A DNA stretch of 64,000 nt from Romanomermis culicivorax (Eukaryota; Nematoda; Enoplea; Mermithida; Mermithidae): assembly GCA_963922205.1 (NCBI GenBank), contig CAWUHX010000212.1, positions 1 to 64,000 on the forward strand. The letters run 5' to 3'. Positions 55,101-64,000 of this stretch are shown piece by piece. A model generated the notes under the pieces. It made no database searches, was not told the origin of the DNA, and saw only the letters and a program-made list of their open reading frames with translations. Each line of letters starts with the position of its first letter. The stretch's first letter is position 1. The position numbers and the translations under genes are program-made.

Positions 55101-58100
55101 TAATCAAAAGCTACAACTTGCACATCAAAATTTGTTCATCTTTTGAAAAATAGGTCGGCCCGTCCCCACCAAAAAATTTTTCAGGCAGCCAGTACCTGGC
55201 CCGAATCCCCTATTTCGGGTCAGGCTTTCAGGCTGAGCCGGGCTTTTGGGCTTAAATTCAGGCCCAGCTCCAGAGAATCGTATTCAATGATCCTCATAAA
55301 AAGTCGGGAATGTGAGACGCTGCTGTAGCAGAATATATGTGGCCCAATATGAAACTGGATGACCAATAAACAATTGATAACTAAACATCAATTTGGCCAC
55401 CCCACATTACTGGTGTGAAATGACAACAGCAAGAAATTGTCGGGGATGGACATAGTCTATCTCCAGGTTGCAAAGAAATAGCCAAAGTCGATGGGATTCG
55501 TGTCGACGCTGATTTGCATAGACACCGTGCATAATAGAACCAGTTGTTTACGTTTTTGGTCATTCGGTTTGTTTATTTTTTATAAGTAAAAGATCGGTGG
55601 CCAGACTGGCCATTTACTATAATATTATTTATTATATTTTGTGGAGCCAACGTCCAAATACAACGTCCCCCATTTGGACATTTGTGATCGACCTTGCAGC
55701 CGAGGGAACGCAGGTTAGACCCCAGATCTCAGGAGAACCACCCAGCGTGCAAGTCTACATTTGCAACTCAATTCTCGGCCTGATTTCTCGGTTTGTCCCT
55801 GATTAGAAGTTACTTGAGCTCAGAGTGTTGTCGATCTTCTGCAGTTCCTCAGAACGAAAGCAGGTAATCTTTTGTTGGATTTGAGACTGACCGAACTGTT
55901 GCAGACTTATTCTACCTAAGGTTTTGGCCTGATTAGGTGAATTAGCGAGTGACTGATTAGGTCTACTTTTGATTCTAACCTATTTATTATATTTCTCTAA
56001 CTCAAACCATGTCTCATTTCAACAAGTGGTGGCCCCTAACAGCTTGCACAAAATACACTAACTTATGGGAATGAGCACAACATGTCACATAGAGCCTTTT
56101 AAAGGCAGTCATGCCCACACAATGACGCCTTCATGCCAAGGAATGCCTGCTACAGCAATTGCATCCCCAAAATCCTTTGGGCCTTGGAACTGACCAATGG
56201 AAGCTGAAGAAGCAAACTGTTGGCGGGACTCTTACTTTTATGGTGTGACCTACTACTGGATCCCAACTTCATAAATGATTACGGCCAGACCCTGAAGAAT
56301 TTACAGGTCATAATCATTATGAACAGACTCTGAAGGGTGTACAGGTCATGATTACCCCCAATTAATGATGTGTACCAGAAAAATTTTCATATCCGAATAT
56401 TTGTATTTTTTGCACCTTTGGATATCCAGATATATCCAGACTAGTGATTGTATGAGGTCCCCATCCCCATATGGATACCCGGGATCCCCGGCATTTTCGT
56501 CTCTGTCCCCGTCCCCAGTCTAAAAAAGTCATCGGGGATTCTGTTTTTCAGGGAATTTCATTTTAGTAATGCAATTTGTTCAGCATACCACATTTTCCAT
56601 TAACTAATATAACTACACTTTAATTTATTAGGTACAAAACAATGAACAAAATTATTTAAAAATATAGTATTATACATATTATTAAGAATTTATATACTTC
56701 ATTACGTATACATAATATTTCAAGCCTCTCGTTCAACCAGCACTTTTATGTATGCTTTATTTTTGTTATTATCATTTGTCTCGTATGTTTTCAATCTGCC
56801 TGCCTAATGAAATATCACATAATGTATATTATACTCTATATAATACACATTATTCCCACCTGTGGGTGGATGGGTATAATAGATATGCATAAGCATTTAT
56901 ATTAACTTACAAAGTTGTGCTGGACACGGTTCTATTTTAGGCATTAATGAGTGTACCTATGGTTTTGTATAGCATAGCTAGTTATGGAGATCTTTTTAGT
57001 CATGTCTAGGCTGATGCAGTCAGTTGAATATAATACTGAATGAAGCAGACAGTGTTGTAAGAATATTGTCATAGTTTTTAATTGATTAGGTACATACTTG
57101 ACCTGAAAAATCAAGATTCGAGTCCTGGAAAATTCTCAACTTGCATGTTTGATTGATTTCAGATTCATAATAGATTATATACAGATTTTATTGACTTCAG
57201 ATTCCTTATTAATTACTCAATGCCAAGAAAATCTGCTATTTGGGACCATTTCGAGCCTTGGGACAATTCAACTAAAGAAGCAAAGTGTATTCATTGCGCT
57301 AAGAGACTTTCTACTAAACAAGGATCGACAAAGGGCTTGTGGGATCACTTGGAACACCTGCATTCAAAGCAGTTTAAAAAAGTTAAAGAAGATGAAACAG
57401 ACACCAACCTACCCGCTGGAACAGCACTTATTTGATGTTGTTTACCTAACCTATGAATGGTACTCAAAGTTCATAATCAACTAAACATTGTTATATAAGT
57501 TTTTATTTTGACTATAATATGAATGAGTACTCATGTAGCATTTAATGTATGTGAAAATATCTCTCCCCATCCCTGTCCCCCAAAGAACAGGGAAAACTCG
57601 TCCCCATCCCCGTCCTGGAAAAAATCTGTCCCTGTATGATCACTAATCCAGACATCTTTAATATTGTTTGCAAAGAGGTAAAAAGAAGTCACATATTAGG
57701 TAATATTATGCAGGGTCTATTCCCAAGTGAGTGATTCTCAATTGAGCAATTCCTACCTGAGCAAATTCCCAGTTGAGCGATTCCTGTTGTAGTGGTGTAT
57801 CTGGCTGTTGATTATGTGGCATGGTCCGCACTTACTACCAACACTACAACCACAATTTTGGAACCACCCATGTGGCTCGGTTAGCACAGTTGGATAGCAT
57901 GTCTGCCTTGTATGCAGAAGGTCAGGGTTCCAGCCCCTCACTGAACATTATTTTTCTGATGTGCTAGCCACATGGATTTAGGCATACAACACTGGTGACT
58001 ATATCAGGGGCTCTTCCTTCTCAAAGGGGGAGGGGTGCTGTAGTGGTGCATTGGGCTGTTCATTACGCGGCATGCCGCACACTCACCACCACTACTACAA

Positions 58101-61049
58101 CAACCACTATTTCTCAACCATCGACATGGCTCAGTTGGTGCAGTTGGATAACATGTCTACCTTGTATGCAGAAGGTCGAGGATTTGAGCCCTGATTGAGC
58201 ATTATTTTTCGGACCCGCTGGCTACATGAATTTGGGCGGCCCCTCCTCCTCAAAGGGGGGAAGGGTGTTGTAGTGGTACATTTGGCTGTTCATTATGTTG
58301 CATGCCCCACACTCAACACTATCACAACAACCACGATTTCTGAACTATCCACATGACTCAGTCAGTGCAGTAGGATAATGCATCTGCCTTGTATGCAGAA
58401 GGTCAAGGGTTTGAGCCCCTCACTGAACATTATTTTTCTGACACCCCAGACCCATGGATTTGTGCATACGACATTCCCCATTAAGCCACTTCCCAAGTGA
58501 GCGAATTTCCAATTGAACAAATTCCCAAAATGAGCAAATTCCAAATTGCGCAATTCCAAAGGAGTAACAGAGATTGTAATAACACTTTCTTCACATTTTT
58601 ATTCTTTCCCTTATATTTTTCTTTGTATACATTTCTTTTTTCTTTTGTTCAGTGTGTTGCTTATGTTTTCATTTATTTATGTTTTTGCATTTTTATCCCT
58701 TGTCTTTGCTTTCCTTTATTTTCTGTTTTATTGTGATCTACTTTTTTCTATTTACTCATGAAACAATACATTACAAGTTGTCATTTTCAATAAGTATTGT
58801 CTCCCAAATAATTCTTATACAATTCAGCATACTCTATTTCCCATTCAACTTTATTCTTAGTGATTTTTCTTCATTCTTACCTACTTTTCATCTTAGTTTT
58901 TTGCTTTTACTTCTTTACCTTTCCCTTTTTCTATTCTCCTGATTCTTTCTTTTTCTGTTATTTTTCACATTATTTTTTCTATCTTCCTTGCTGCTTCCTC
59001 TATCTTGCCCCTTCTTTCTTGTAACTTTTTTCATGTTCATTTCTTTTTTCTAATGCGTTTCCTCCTATTTTCACTTATTCTTAATCTCTTCATTTTTGTT
59101 GACGTTTGCTTTTTCTTGATGTTTTGTTTTTTCTAGTATTCATTTGTCTATTTTTTCATGAAGATTTTCACAGCTTACAATAATGAAAGACTCAAGCATG
59201 CCAAACTACAAGAATTATGAGGAAGACTTCAGTGATTTAAAATGACAACTTGTAATGTATTGTATCATGAGCAAAAAAAATTAGATGACAAGAAGGAAGA
59301 AAATGAAAGAAGGCATGGAAAAAAGATGAAAATGGTAAAAACATACATAAACGAAAACATAAGCAATAGACACAGAAAATGAAAGAAAAAAGAAATACAT
59401 ATATACAAAGAAAAATATAAGGTAAAGAAGGAAGATATGAAGAAATTGTTATTAAATTCTCGATCCCTCGTTTGAAATTGCCCAATAGGGAATTCACCCA
59501 TTTTGGGAACTGCTCACTTGGGAATCGCTCAATTGAGAATCCCTCAGTTGGGAATAGACCCTACATTATTACACAAAGTTTCAACAACAAAACAACAAAA
59601 GGTTCAGTAGTATTGTAGTTGACCCTGTGTATTATTGCTTAAAATGTGATTTCTTTTTACCTCTTTGCAAACAACATTGAGAATGTCCGGATATATCCAG
59701 ATATCCGAAGGTGCAAAAAACACGGATATTCCAATATAGAAATTTTTCTGACGCACATCACTAATGAAGCCGGGATTAAAACCAAAGATGTTTCCAAAAA
59801 CACACTACAACACACATATAATCGGATCCTACTTCATCACAACTTGTACCATCCATGTGCCTAACTGGGAGCGAAAATTCACAGCTATGCTATAAAAACC
59901 TTCCGACTAATTTTATCATGTAAATCAAGATGAACTAAACAGTCAATGTCTTGAGGAAAAATTTCAAATTTTACCAATTTCGATACTATTTTGATCAAGA
60001 ATAGAATAACTAGAGATACATAGGGTACTGGCACCTGAAACAAGACCCGAAATTACTCGACTATTTTGTTGGACCCGGACTCGAAACTGATATTCTCAAA
60101 ATTTTGGACCTGAACCTGGACCCGATATTTTAAAAATATGCTATACCTGATAAATCTTTAAGAATAATCCGTAATTTATTTTGAATAGAAGCGAAATGAA
60201 GAACGAATGTTGTTCAAAACTGAACTTTATTGTGTCATTTTTGATTAAATTTATTGGTTTTGTGGGAATGTGTATAAAAATCCATAAAAACCACAAAATC
60301 AGGGCTGAAGCTATACCAGCATGTCTGTTTTTCGAACATGAATGAAGCTCTGAAACCATGATACTAGACCTATTTTTCTATCGAATACAAAACACCGCTG
60401 CCCCAGATCCGCTATGATTACTGCAAGGTAGCAGACTTAAGCGGGTCGTTTTTTAATCACCATGCACATGAATCTGTCTTTTACAAATAGCTTCTTGTTG
60501 CAGTTCTAGCTACTTAGCATGCAAGTTGTCAAACAAAATTATCAGGCCCAAATCAGGTTTTTATGAACAATTAGTGTAGCTTACCTCTTCACAGCTTGGC
60601 TGCAGGCAGAATTCTAACTATTTTATAGTTTGATAGCGATGAGCTAACCTTTAAAATTCATGTTTCAATGAACAGCATCACCAATGTATGAAATGAGATT
60701 TTAAAGTTAAGAATATGAAAAAACTCACCATGGTAATAAATTTTTCATCATTCTCATCGTTAATGGTACAAACGGTCCACAGTGCTATAGTCTACAAATC
60801 GGATAGATAGGTTATTTTCCGAGCTGCAAATTACTGTAAAAAAATTGCCCAATATTACCACTATCCTAGAGAGAACTACCGGGGCCTGCATGGCATTGTT
60901 GCTGGATTTTGCCCATTTCCAGAAAGTGAATGTTTCACCCATGAAAACGGCGCCTGCAACTCGGGCCATATGCCAATGTACACCATCGGTTTCATCTTTC
61001 TGAAGAGCAAAGCAAAGTCTGCGATGAAATATAAAACCACAAAATGTAG
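46172..61049 (-). CDS. host gene: multi-pass membrane protein, three exons seen, 5' end not found
   Basis: Exons read on the minus strand: A 61049-60859 (acceptor TTAATTTCAG; donor GTAATA at 60858), B 53864-53658 (acceptor TTTTTTACAG; donor GTTTGT), C 46327-46172 (acceptor GATTTTTTAG; stop TAA 46172-46174). B is exactly 69 codons and C 52 codons including stop, and all joins are in phase 0. Together about 183 residues with four hydrophobic segments: [83 protein letters not shown] precedes the first. Codon use and composition stand out from the AT-rich introns. I do not recognise the family. The first exon or exons should lie upstream of 61050, perhaps beyond the window. Both introns (7.0 and 7.3 kb) are filled with transposons. 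Confidence 0.72.
46639..46790. repeat. end of dispersed hAT-like repeat family (ATATCCGGACAT)
   Basis: GGTGACGTGCGACAGGAAATTTTCAATATCC ... TTTTTTGCACCATAGGATATCCGGACAT ... GTTGTTTGCAAAGAGGTAAAAAGAAG ... GGTCAACTACAATACTATA is shared with segments near 52062, 53255 (inverted), 56363-56441/57646 and 59580-59763 (inverted). This copy shows only one end. Confidence 0.7.
46791..48297. other. intronic non-coding region
   Basis: Inside the last intron of the host gene. Contains a G12-14 homopolymer near 47094-47110 and short similarity between 46890-47190 and 47940-48190 (GGGGCA..., CAAGTTCCCCC..., GGAGTGCAA). No gene. Confidence 0.5.
48298..48838. repeat. minisatellite, ~97-bp unit, about 5.5 copies
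   Basis: Successive units share TTCGACCATGGGGAATTCAATGGACGCAGTCACTTTACACAAAAAAATTATTC-like starts, then GTGTAAACAAGCGTATTTTCGTGATTTTTT and a GGAGAGGTTTTT end, starting near 48298, 48400, 48496, 48592, 48688 and 48785. Units are diverged 15-30 percent by eye. The open frames here merely follow the period. Confidence 0.75.
49022..52048. mobile_element. 3.0-kb inverted-repeat DNA transposon with TTA duplication, non-autonomous
   Basis: The left arm from 49022 (TTAGAAAATGCCCCGATGGGGCAG...) is the inverted partner of the right arm ending at 52048 (...CCTGCCCCATCGGGGCATTTTCTAA). Similarity extends ~150 bp (to about 49170 and back to about 51890). TTA flanks both sides (49019-49021, 52049-52051). 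The first 25 bp can also fold (GCCCCGATGGGGC). No transposase-like frame in the interior; G-rich runs lie near 50400-50480. Same target size as the element at 1552-3064 but with unrelated ends. Confidence 0.78.
52062..53255. mobile_element. copy of the ATATCCGG hAT-like repeat family
   Basis: Left side starts within TTCGGATATATCCGGACATATTTAATGTTGTTTGCAAAGAGG. Right side ends with CCGGATATCCG...GATACCCGACGCACATCACTA, the reverse complement of the family terminus TAGTGATGTGCGTC. About 1.2 kb, no coding. The left terminus is truncated, and it abuts the preceding element with only ~10 bp between. Confidence 0.65.
53865..55600. other. intronic non-coding region
   Basis: First part of the 7.0-kb intron of the host gene. 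No gene or repeat structure recognised beyond A/T-rich runs. Confidence 0.45.
55640..56018 (+). repeat. LTR remnant of a Gypsy-like element, with primer-binding junction
   Basis: A segment from about TGTGGAGCCAACGTCC (55640) to TTTCAACA (56018) is followed directly by AGTGGTGGCCCC, the same LTR-end/primer-binding junction as in the intact Gypsy element and the one near 62923. No second LTR in the window. The left boundary is an estimate. Confidence 0.45.
56150..56355 (-). repeat. decayed fragment of the 14-kb Gypsy family (3' LTR edge and adjacent internal sequence)
   Basis: CATCCCCAAAATCCTTTGGGCCTTGGAACTGACCAATGG ... GTGTGACCTACTACTGGATCCCAACTT ... the repeated CTGAAGGGTGTACAGGTCA match 6588-6790 with many substitutions. 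Same orientation as the intact copy. Confidence 0.75.
56442..57645 (+). mobile_element. hAT transposon deletion derivative with perfect 8-bp duplication
   Basis: Ends TAGTGATTGTATGAGGTCCCC and (inverted) TAGTGATCATACAGGGACAG, flanked by identical 8-bp ATCCAGAC at 56434-56441 and 57646-57653. An 8-bp duplication and TAGTG-type ends are diagnostic for hAT. CCCCATCCCC/GGGGATGGGG words lie just inside both ends. At 1204 bp with only a BED-finger exon, it has lost the catalytic part of the transposase. Confidence 0.88.
57220..57435 (+). CDS. BED-type zinc finger fragment of hAT transposase, 71 aa
   Basis: [16 protein letters not shown] ... [28 protein letters not shown] has the BED-finger pattern (aromatic WDHF start, C-x2-C, then LWDHLEHLH with the His pair). 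BED fingers are the DNA-binding N-terminus of hAT transposases. The frame ends after LPAGTAL, and the RNase-H-like core and dimerisation region are absent. It may be a first exon whose downstream exons were deleted. TTGACTTCAG just upstream could be a splice acceptor. Confidence 0.75.
   Translation: MPRKSAIWDHFEPWDNSTKEAKCIHCAKRLSTKQGSTKGLWDHLEHLHSKQFKKVKEDETDTNLPAGTALI
57787..58480 (+). repeat. three tandem copies of a tRNA-like (Thr TGT-like) SINE-type unit
   Basis: Units begin near 57787, 58039 and 58269 (TGTAGTGGTGYA...GGCTGTTCATTA) and each carries a tRNA-like part: GGTTAGCACAGTTGGATAGCATGTCTGCCTTGTATGCAGAAGGTCAGGGTTCCAGCCCC in the first copy. The anticodon-arm-like hairpin CTGC-CTTGTAT-GCAG and B-box-like GGTTYGAGCCCC are kept. 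Each unit ends in CTGAACATTATTTTTCTGA. Probably a tRNA-derived SINE multiplied locally. Confidence 0.6.
58487..59520. repeat. foldback element with ~290-bp arms
   Basis: 58487-58790 and 59237-59520 are inverted copies: CTTATATTTTTCTTTGTATA...TTGCTTATGTTTTC...ACAATACATTACAAGTTGTCATTTT. The outer ends are made of short repeats of the type GAGCGATTCCCAATT, also present at 57716-57786 and 59500-59566. T-rich frames inside are not genes. Confidence 0.7.
59764..60858. other. intronic non-coding region
   Basis: Between the repeat element and exon A of the host gene. No gene or RNA seen. Confidence 0.45.
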
Positions 61050-62640
61050 CTGAAATTAACATAACTACATACAAGAAATTTATCTTCTAGAAATCAGATA
61101 AAACATATAGACGCCAAAATGTAAAAATGCTATCTGAAATCCCAGTGTCCAGCGACCTTCCAAAATGAAATTTGTAACTTTTTCAGGTTTTCCAAGTCAT
61201 TTTTCTACAATTTCACAGGTTTTTTTGGAGTGAAAATCAATAATTCCTACATAAAATGGTAAAAATGTGTAACCATAAAGTAGACTTGAGCAATGAGCTG
61301 ATGTTTTCAACCAGCTAGATAGAGCCACCACTAGAAAATCAAAGACATCTGCAAGAAATCAACAATTTCTAATATATTTTGTGAAAACTGCAACAATAAA
61401 ATCAGTTTTGGACTGAAAAAAAAGAAGGTAAAATTCAAAAATCAGGTAACCAAGTAGAAATATTCTTCGACCAGCAACAGTGTCTGTCATGGCCCAGTAC
61501 TGACCAGAGGCTGTAAACAGGTATAACATTATAATCCAAACATTAAAATAAATTCCATTAAACCAATTTTAAAATATTTTCATAACATATGTTCTATTCT
61601 GCAACTTGGAAGCTCAACAATATTTTTCTAAAAATATTTTTTCTAGAATTACAGTGCTCAACTTTCAACAATTAAATTTCAGCTGCAACATGTTTTCATT
61701 TCAGTAGCTGTCTACTTTTCTTCACGTAATTCTGTTCCAACCCTTTGACAGCTTCTTTGTTCCCAGAATGGCTGTTTTTTTGCACGAACTGTTTCACATT
61801 ATTGTGTAAAGGACTTCAATTTTTCCCAAAAAGAATGATTTTTTAACAGGTTTCCACTCAAAAAACCTATTATATTACTGTTTGTGAACGAGTTAGAATA
61901 AGGAATACTTATTGCAATAGCATTAGCATTTTGAAAGGTGTACTCACTTTAGTGTAAGGAGGGTTTCAGGACCTATTTTATTCCTACTCTATGTAGATGG
62001 AATTTCTCATTTATTGAAAGACAATATCATCAGTAACATGCAGGAAAGTGATAAATCCAGTTCCCACAAAATTGGAGTCATCACCATTTTCGAGGTCTAC
62101 TTGCTCATCTCTTTCATGTGTAAGAAAATTATGAAAATTAAAAAAAACAACGAAATTTCGTCAAATTTAGTCAGATTTTCAACTTTGAATCACAATATCC
62201 TGAAAACAATAAAAAGTAGATTCATCACTTTTCTGCATGGCACCGTCGATATTGATGTCAAAATGCTTATCCTTGCTGATGATGAGAAAATCTTAACAGC
62301 TCATATGTATATTTCACATGTTGGGCACCCTGTTGATGGCAAGCCGCATCAGGAAATTGCCATGCAAATGGATGAAATAGACGACCAGCCGCGCAGACAT
62401 TTGCATAGAAGTGGAGCGCCAAAGAAAGAACAAAAAGTGATTGTGAAATCATTCTTCACTATATTCTCATTTTTATATTATTTTTGAAAGATATTTGATG
62501 GCATCCATTAAAATATTCCCAGCACATTTGTTTTATATTTACATATTATTAACAGTGGTCAATTCACATTCCTTTTATATTTTGTCGGATTTATTGTCAT
62601 ACATATTTGTTTACTATTTAGATTCGACCAATTGACAAGA
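61050..62640. other. upstream region of the host gene, no confident exon
   Basis: AT-rich. A GC-richer patch at 62220-62440 is open on both strands: + 62014-62487 and - 62267-62452, the latter starting with a signal-peptide-like MISQSLFVLSLALHFYANVCAA. I cannot decide which, if either, is coding. A missing 5' exon of the membrane-protein gene might lie here. Confidence 0.35.
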
Positions 62641-64000
62641 GTGAAGGGCCAAAGGCCCAGGCCCCAGCTTGCTGACTGCAAGCTCTGGAAGACCTGTTAG
62701 GGGATCCAGACAAGTAAGTTTATCCCTGAGGGGATTCCTTGTCTCATCAAGGAGACTTTGTGGGTCCGTGTGAGGCCCCGTTTATTTATCTTTGTTGTTG
62801 TAGGTCTGGAGAACGGGACTGTTGCACTATCACCAAGGCTTAGCCAAGGGAGTAGTTCTAACAGGTCAGTTCAGACCAGAAGCCTCTATCTTTTCTTAAA
62901 CTCCTAAGAAAAGACCTGCACAACAAGTGGTGGCTTTTAACTCCTCACTACGGAACTTCGTAGTCAGACTAGGAGAAAGGAAAATCCTCCAGGTTTCTAC
63001 AGAAAGTTAGCAGGATTTAAAATGCCTAACAAAAGGATACCGAGAGGTATTACTTTGAACAGATCACCACCCAGAGTGGCGAGTGCTGGGAATCTGTTAA
63101 ATTTGGGAGATGGAGAGCAACAATGGCATGCTGCCCGAGACCCAGTGATCCCAGATCAAACTCCCATGAGGGTCCAACCATTGCAACAGAATGCAATGCA
63201 TTTAGGCCCCAAGACGCGGGTGTACCAATTGACCACCCACCAGCGATTGCCATCAATCCGCAGGAGGCAGGCCTGGCGAATCTGAACCCAGAGATTGCCG
63301 CCGCAAAATATGAAAAGGTCACTGCCAAAGGTCGAATAAGCAGGACCAAAAAGGGATGTTGTTACGCCCAAAGTTCGACCAAATTTGGAACAAATGGACC
63401 CCAAAATCGATCAACAATTAGAGAGGGTTCTACAGGAGCAAAAGCGATTCGCCCCGCAGGAAAGAGCTCCGGAAATGCCTAATCAAGAGTTGGCGATGCA
63501 TCTACCTGAATTGAAAGGGACTGTCGAAGCCTTGTTCGACATAATCACAAATGCCCCCACTGAGGACAATAAAAGGGAAGCTGACAGTCACTGACAGGAG
63601 CGTGATAGATAGGTTAGACCATGTAATAGGTGTGCAGAAAGAGACAACCATCTCTTAGCTGAAACAAATGCAGGCACAGGGCCTACCAATAGGCCTGGAG
63701 TTGATGAAGGGCAGAGACTCAATTTTGAGCCCAAAAGTTGGAGAGGTCCAGCTAGAGATCTTTGATTCGAGGGAGCTGAGCAATCGGCAGACCTTAGGAA
63801 TCAAAATCAGATAGCTCAGCAGCATCCAACTTTAACAAGAGTGGTCTATGATGGTAGAGGAAATATAGTTGATCCAAATACCCTTAGACCAGATCAACTG
63901 GCATGTTTCCCATACAGGGATTATAGATTTGACAGAGACAATGTACCATCAAATCAAGGAGGTGTACCACCACAACGAGATCCAAATCGAGTTATGTTGC
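62641..64000 (+). mobile_element. 5' end of another Gypsy-like LTR element, running off the window
   Basis: A probable LTR tail ends CCTGCACAACA at 62923, directly followed by the AGTGGTGGCTTTTAAC primer-binding-type junction seen in two other elements of this window, then a leader and a gag-like frame. The LTR start is not defined because no partner LTR is visible. Confidence 0.55.
63022..64000 (+). pseudogene. degenerate gag of the window-end Gypsy-like element
   Basis: ATG at 63022 (MPNKRIPRGITLNRSPPRV). The frame has stops near 63283 and 63337, but the same frame resumes as KIDQQLERVLQEQKRFAPQ ... LPELKGTVEALFDIITNAP to about 63594 and, further on, FPYRDYRFDRDNVPSNQGG-like sequence to the window end. 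Gln/Glu-rich coiled coil and a basic-acidic N-terminus fit a Gag N-terminal part. No zinc knuckle yet, since the window ends first. Degenerate by stop codons. Confidence 0.5.

Larger units (their letters stand above)
56363..59763. mobile_element. large hAT-like repeat element split by later insertions
   Basis: Left end TAATGATGTGTACCAGAAAAATTT ... GATATCCAGATATATCCAGAC and right end (inverted) ...GTCCGGATATATCCAGATATCC...CTGACGCACATCACTA (59763) are the termini of the ATATCCGG family. The element is interrupted at 56442-57645 by a hAT insertion and holds a tRNA-like triple repeat and a foldback. Flanks (CCCCCAAT and ATGAAGCC) do not match, so the original duplication is lost. Confidence 0.6.

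Noticed and set aside
58546-58942. T-rich + strand frames resembling membrane proteins
   Set aside because: Low-complexity pyrimidine-rich foldback arm; hydrophobicity is a composition artefact and the inverted arm gives the same pattern.

Overview
The window is a repeat-dense piece of an animal nuclear genome. It has AT-rich DNA, short spliceosomal introns (two of 61 bp) with GTAAGT-like donors and TTTTTAG/TTTTCAG-like acceptors, and metazoan transposons of every major class. The intron style and the many CTACTGTAG-type motifs lean towards a nematode or similar small invertebrate, but nothing here fixes the taxon. Only one convincing host gene is visible: a multi-pass membrane protein on the minus strand, in three exons separated by introns of about 7 kb (46172-61049). 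Nearly everything else is mobile DNA.

Layout. 1-4600: non-coding, with a non-autonomous DNA transposon (1552-3064) and a tandem triplication (4145-4540). 4657-6003: 3' part of a Penelope-like element (minus) with a hammerhead-ribozyme-like core, a tRNA-like sequence, a GIY-YIG domain and a reverse transcriptase fragment. 6004-20006: a complete 14.0-kb LTR/Gypsy retrotransposon (minus) with intact ORFs. Its gag-pol is followed by a second very large gene that I reconstruct as two exons and that carries a DEDDy 3'-5' exonuclease-like domain and an RGG tail. 20338-29690: a second Gypsy-class element (minus), 9.35 kb, with a 4-bp target duplication. It has one continuous Gag/Env-like/Pro/RT/RNaseH/IN frame broken by at least seven stop codons but no frameshift that I can see. 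32486-33295: solo LTR of the same family. 33590-34601: a TA-flanked MITE-like element.

34631-45331: a compact 10.7-kb Polinton/Maverick with ~1.07-kb terminal inverted repeats and a near-perfect 6-bp target duplication. It carries packaging ATPase, an HMG-box-like small protein, virion-protein candidates, chromodomain integrase, adenain-like protease, minor and major capsid proteins, but no protein-primed DNA polymerase B. Several capsid/maturation genes carry single stop codons, while ATPase and integrase are open.

45332-64000: a TA-flanked MITE, then the host gene. Its introns are packed with nested elements: a 3.0-kb TTA-flanked inverted-repeat element, a hAT-like repeat family whose copy is split by a 1.2-kb hAT element with a perfect 8-bp duplication, a tRNA-like triple repeat, a foldback and minisatellites. 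The window ends in the 5' end of another Gypsy-like element with a degenerate gag.

The most unusual observations are (1) the spliced exonuclease-bearing second gene of the intact Gypsy element, (2) the second Gypsy element with its envelope-like region between gag and protease, and (3) the Polinton without PolB. None could be searched against databases here.
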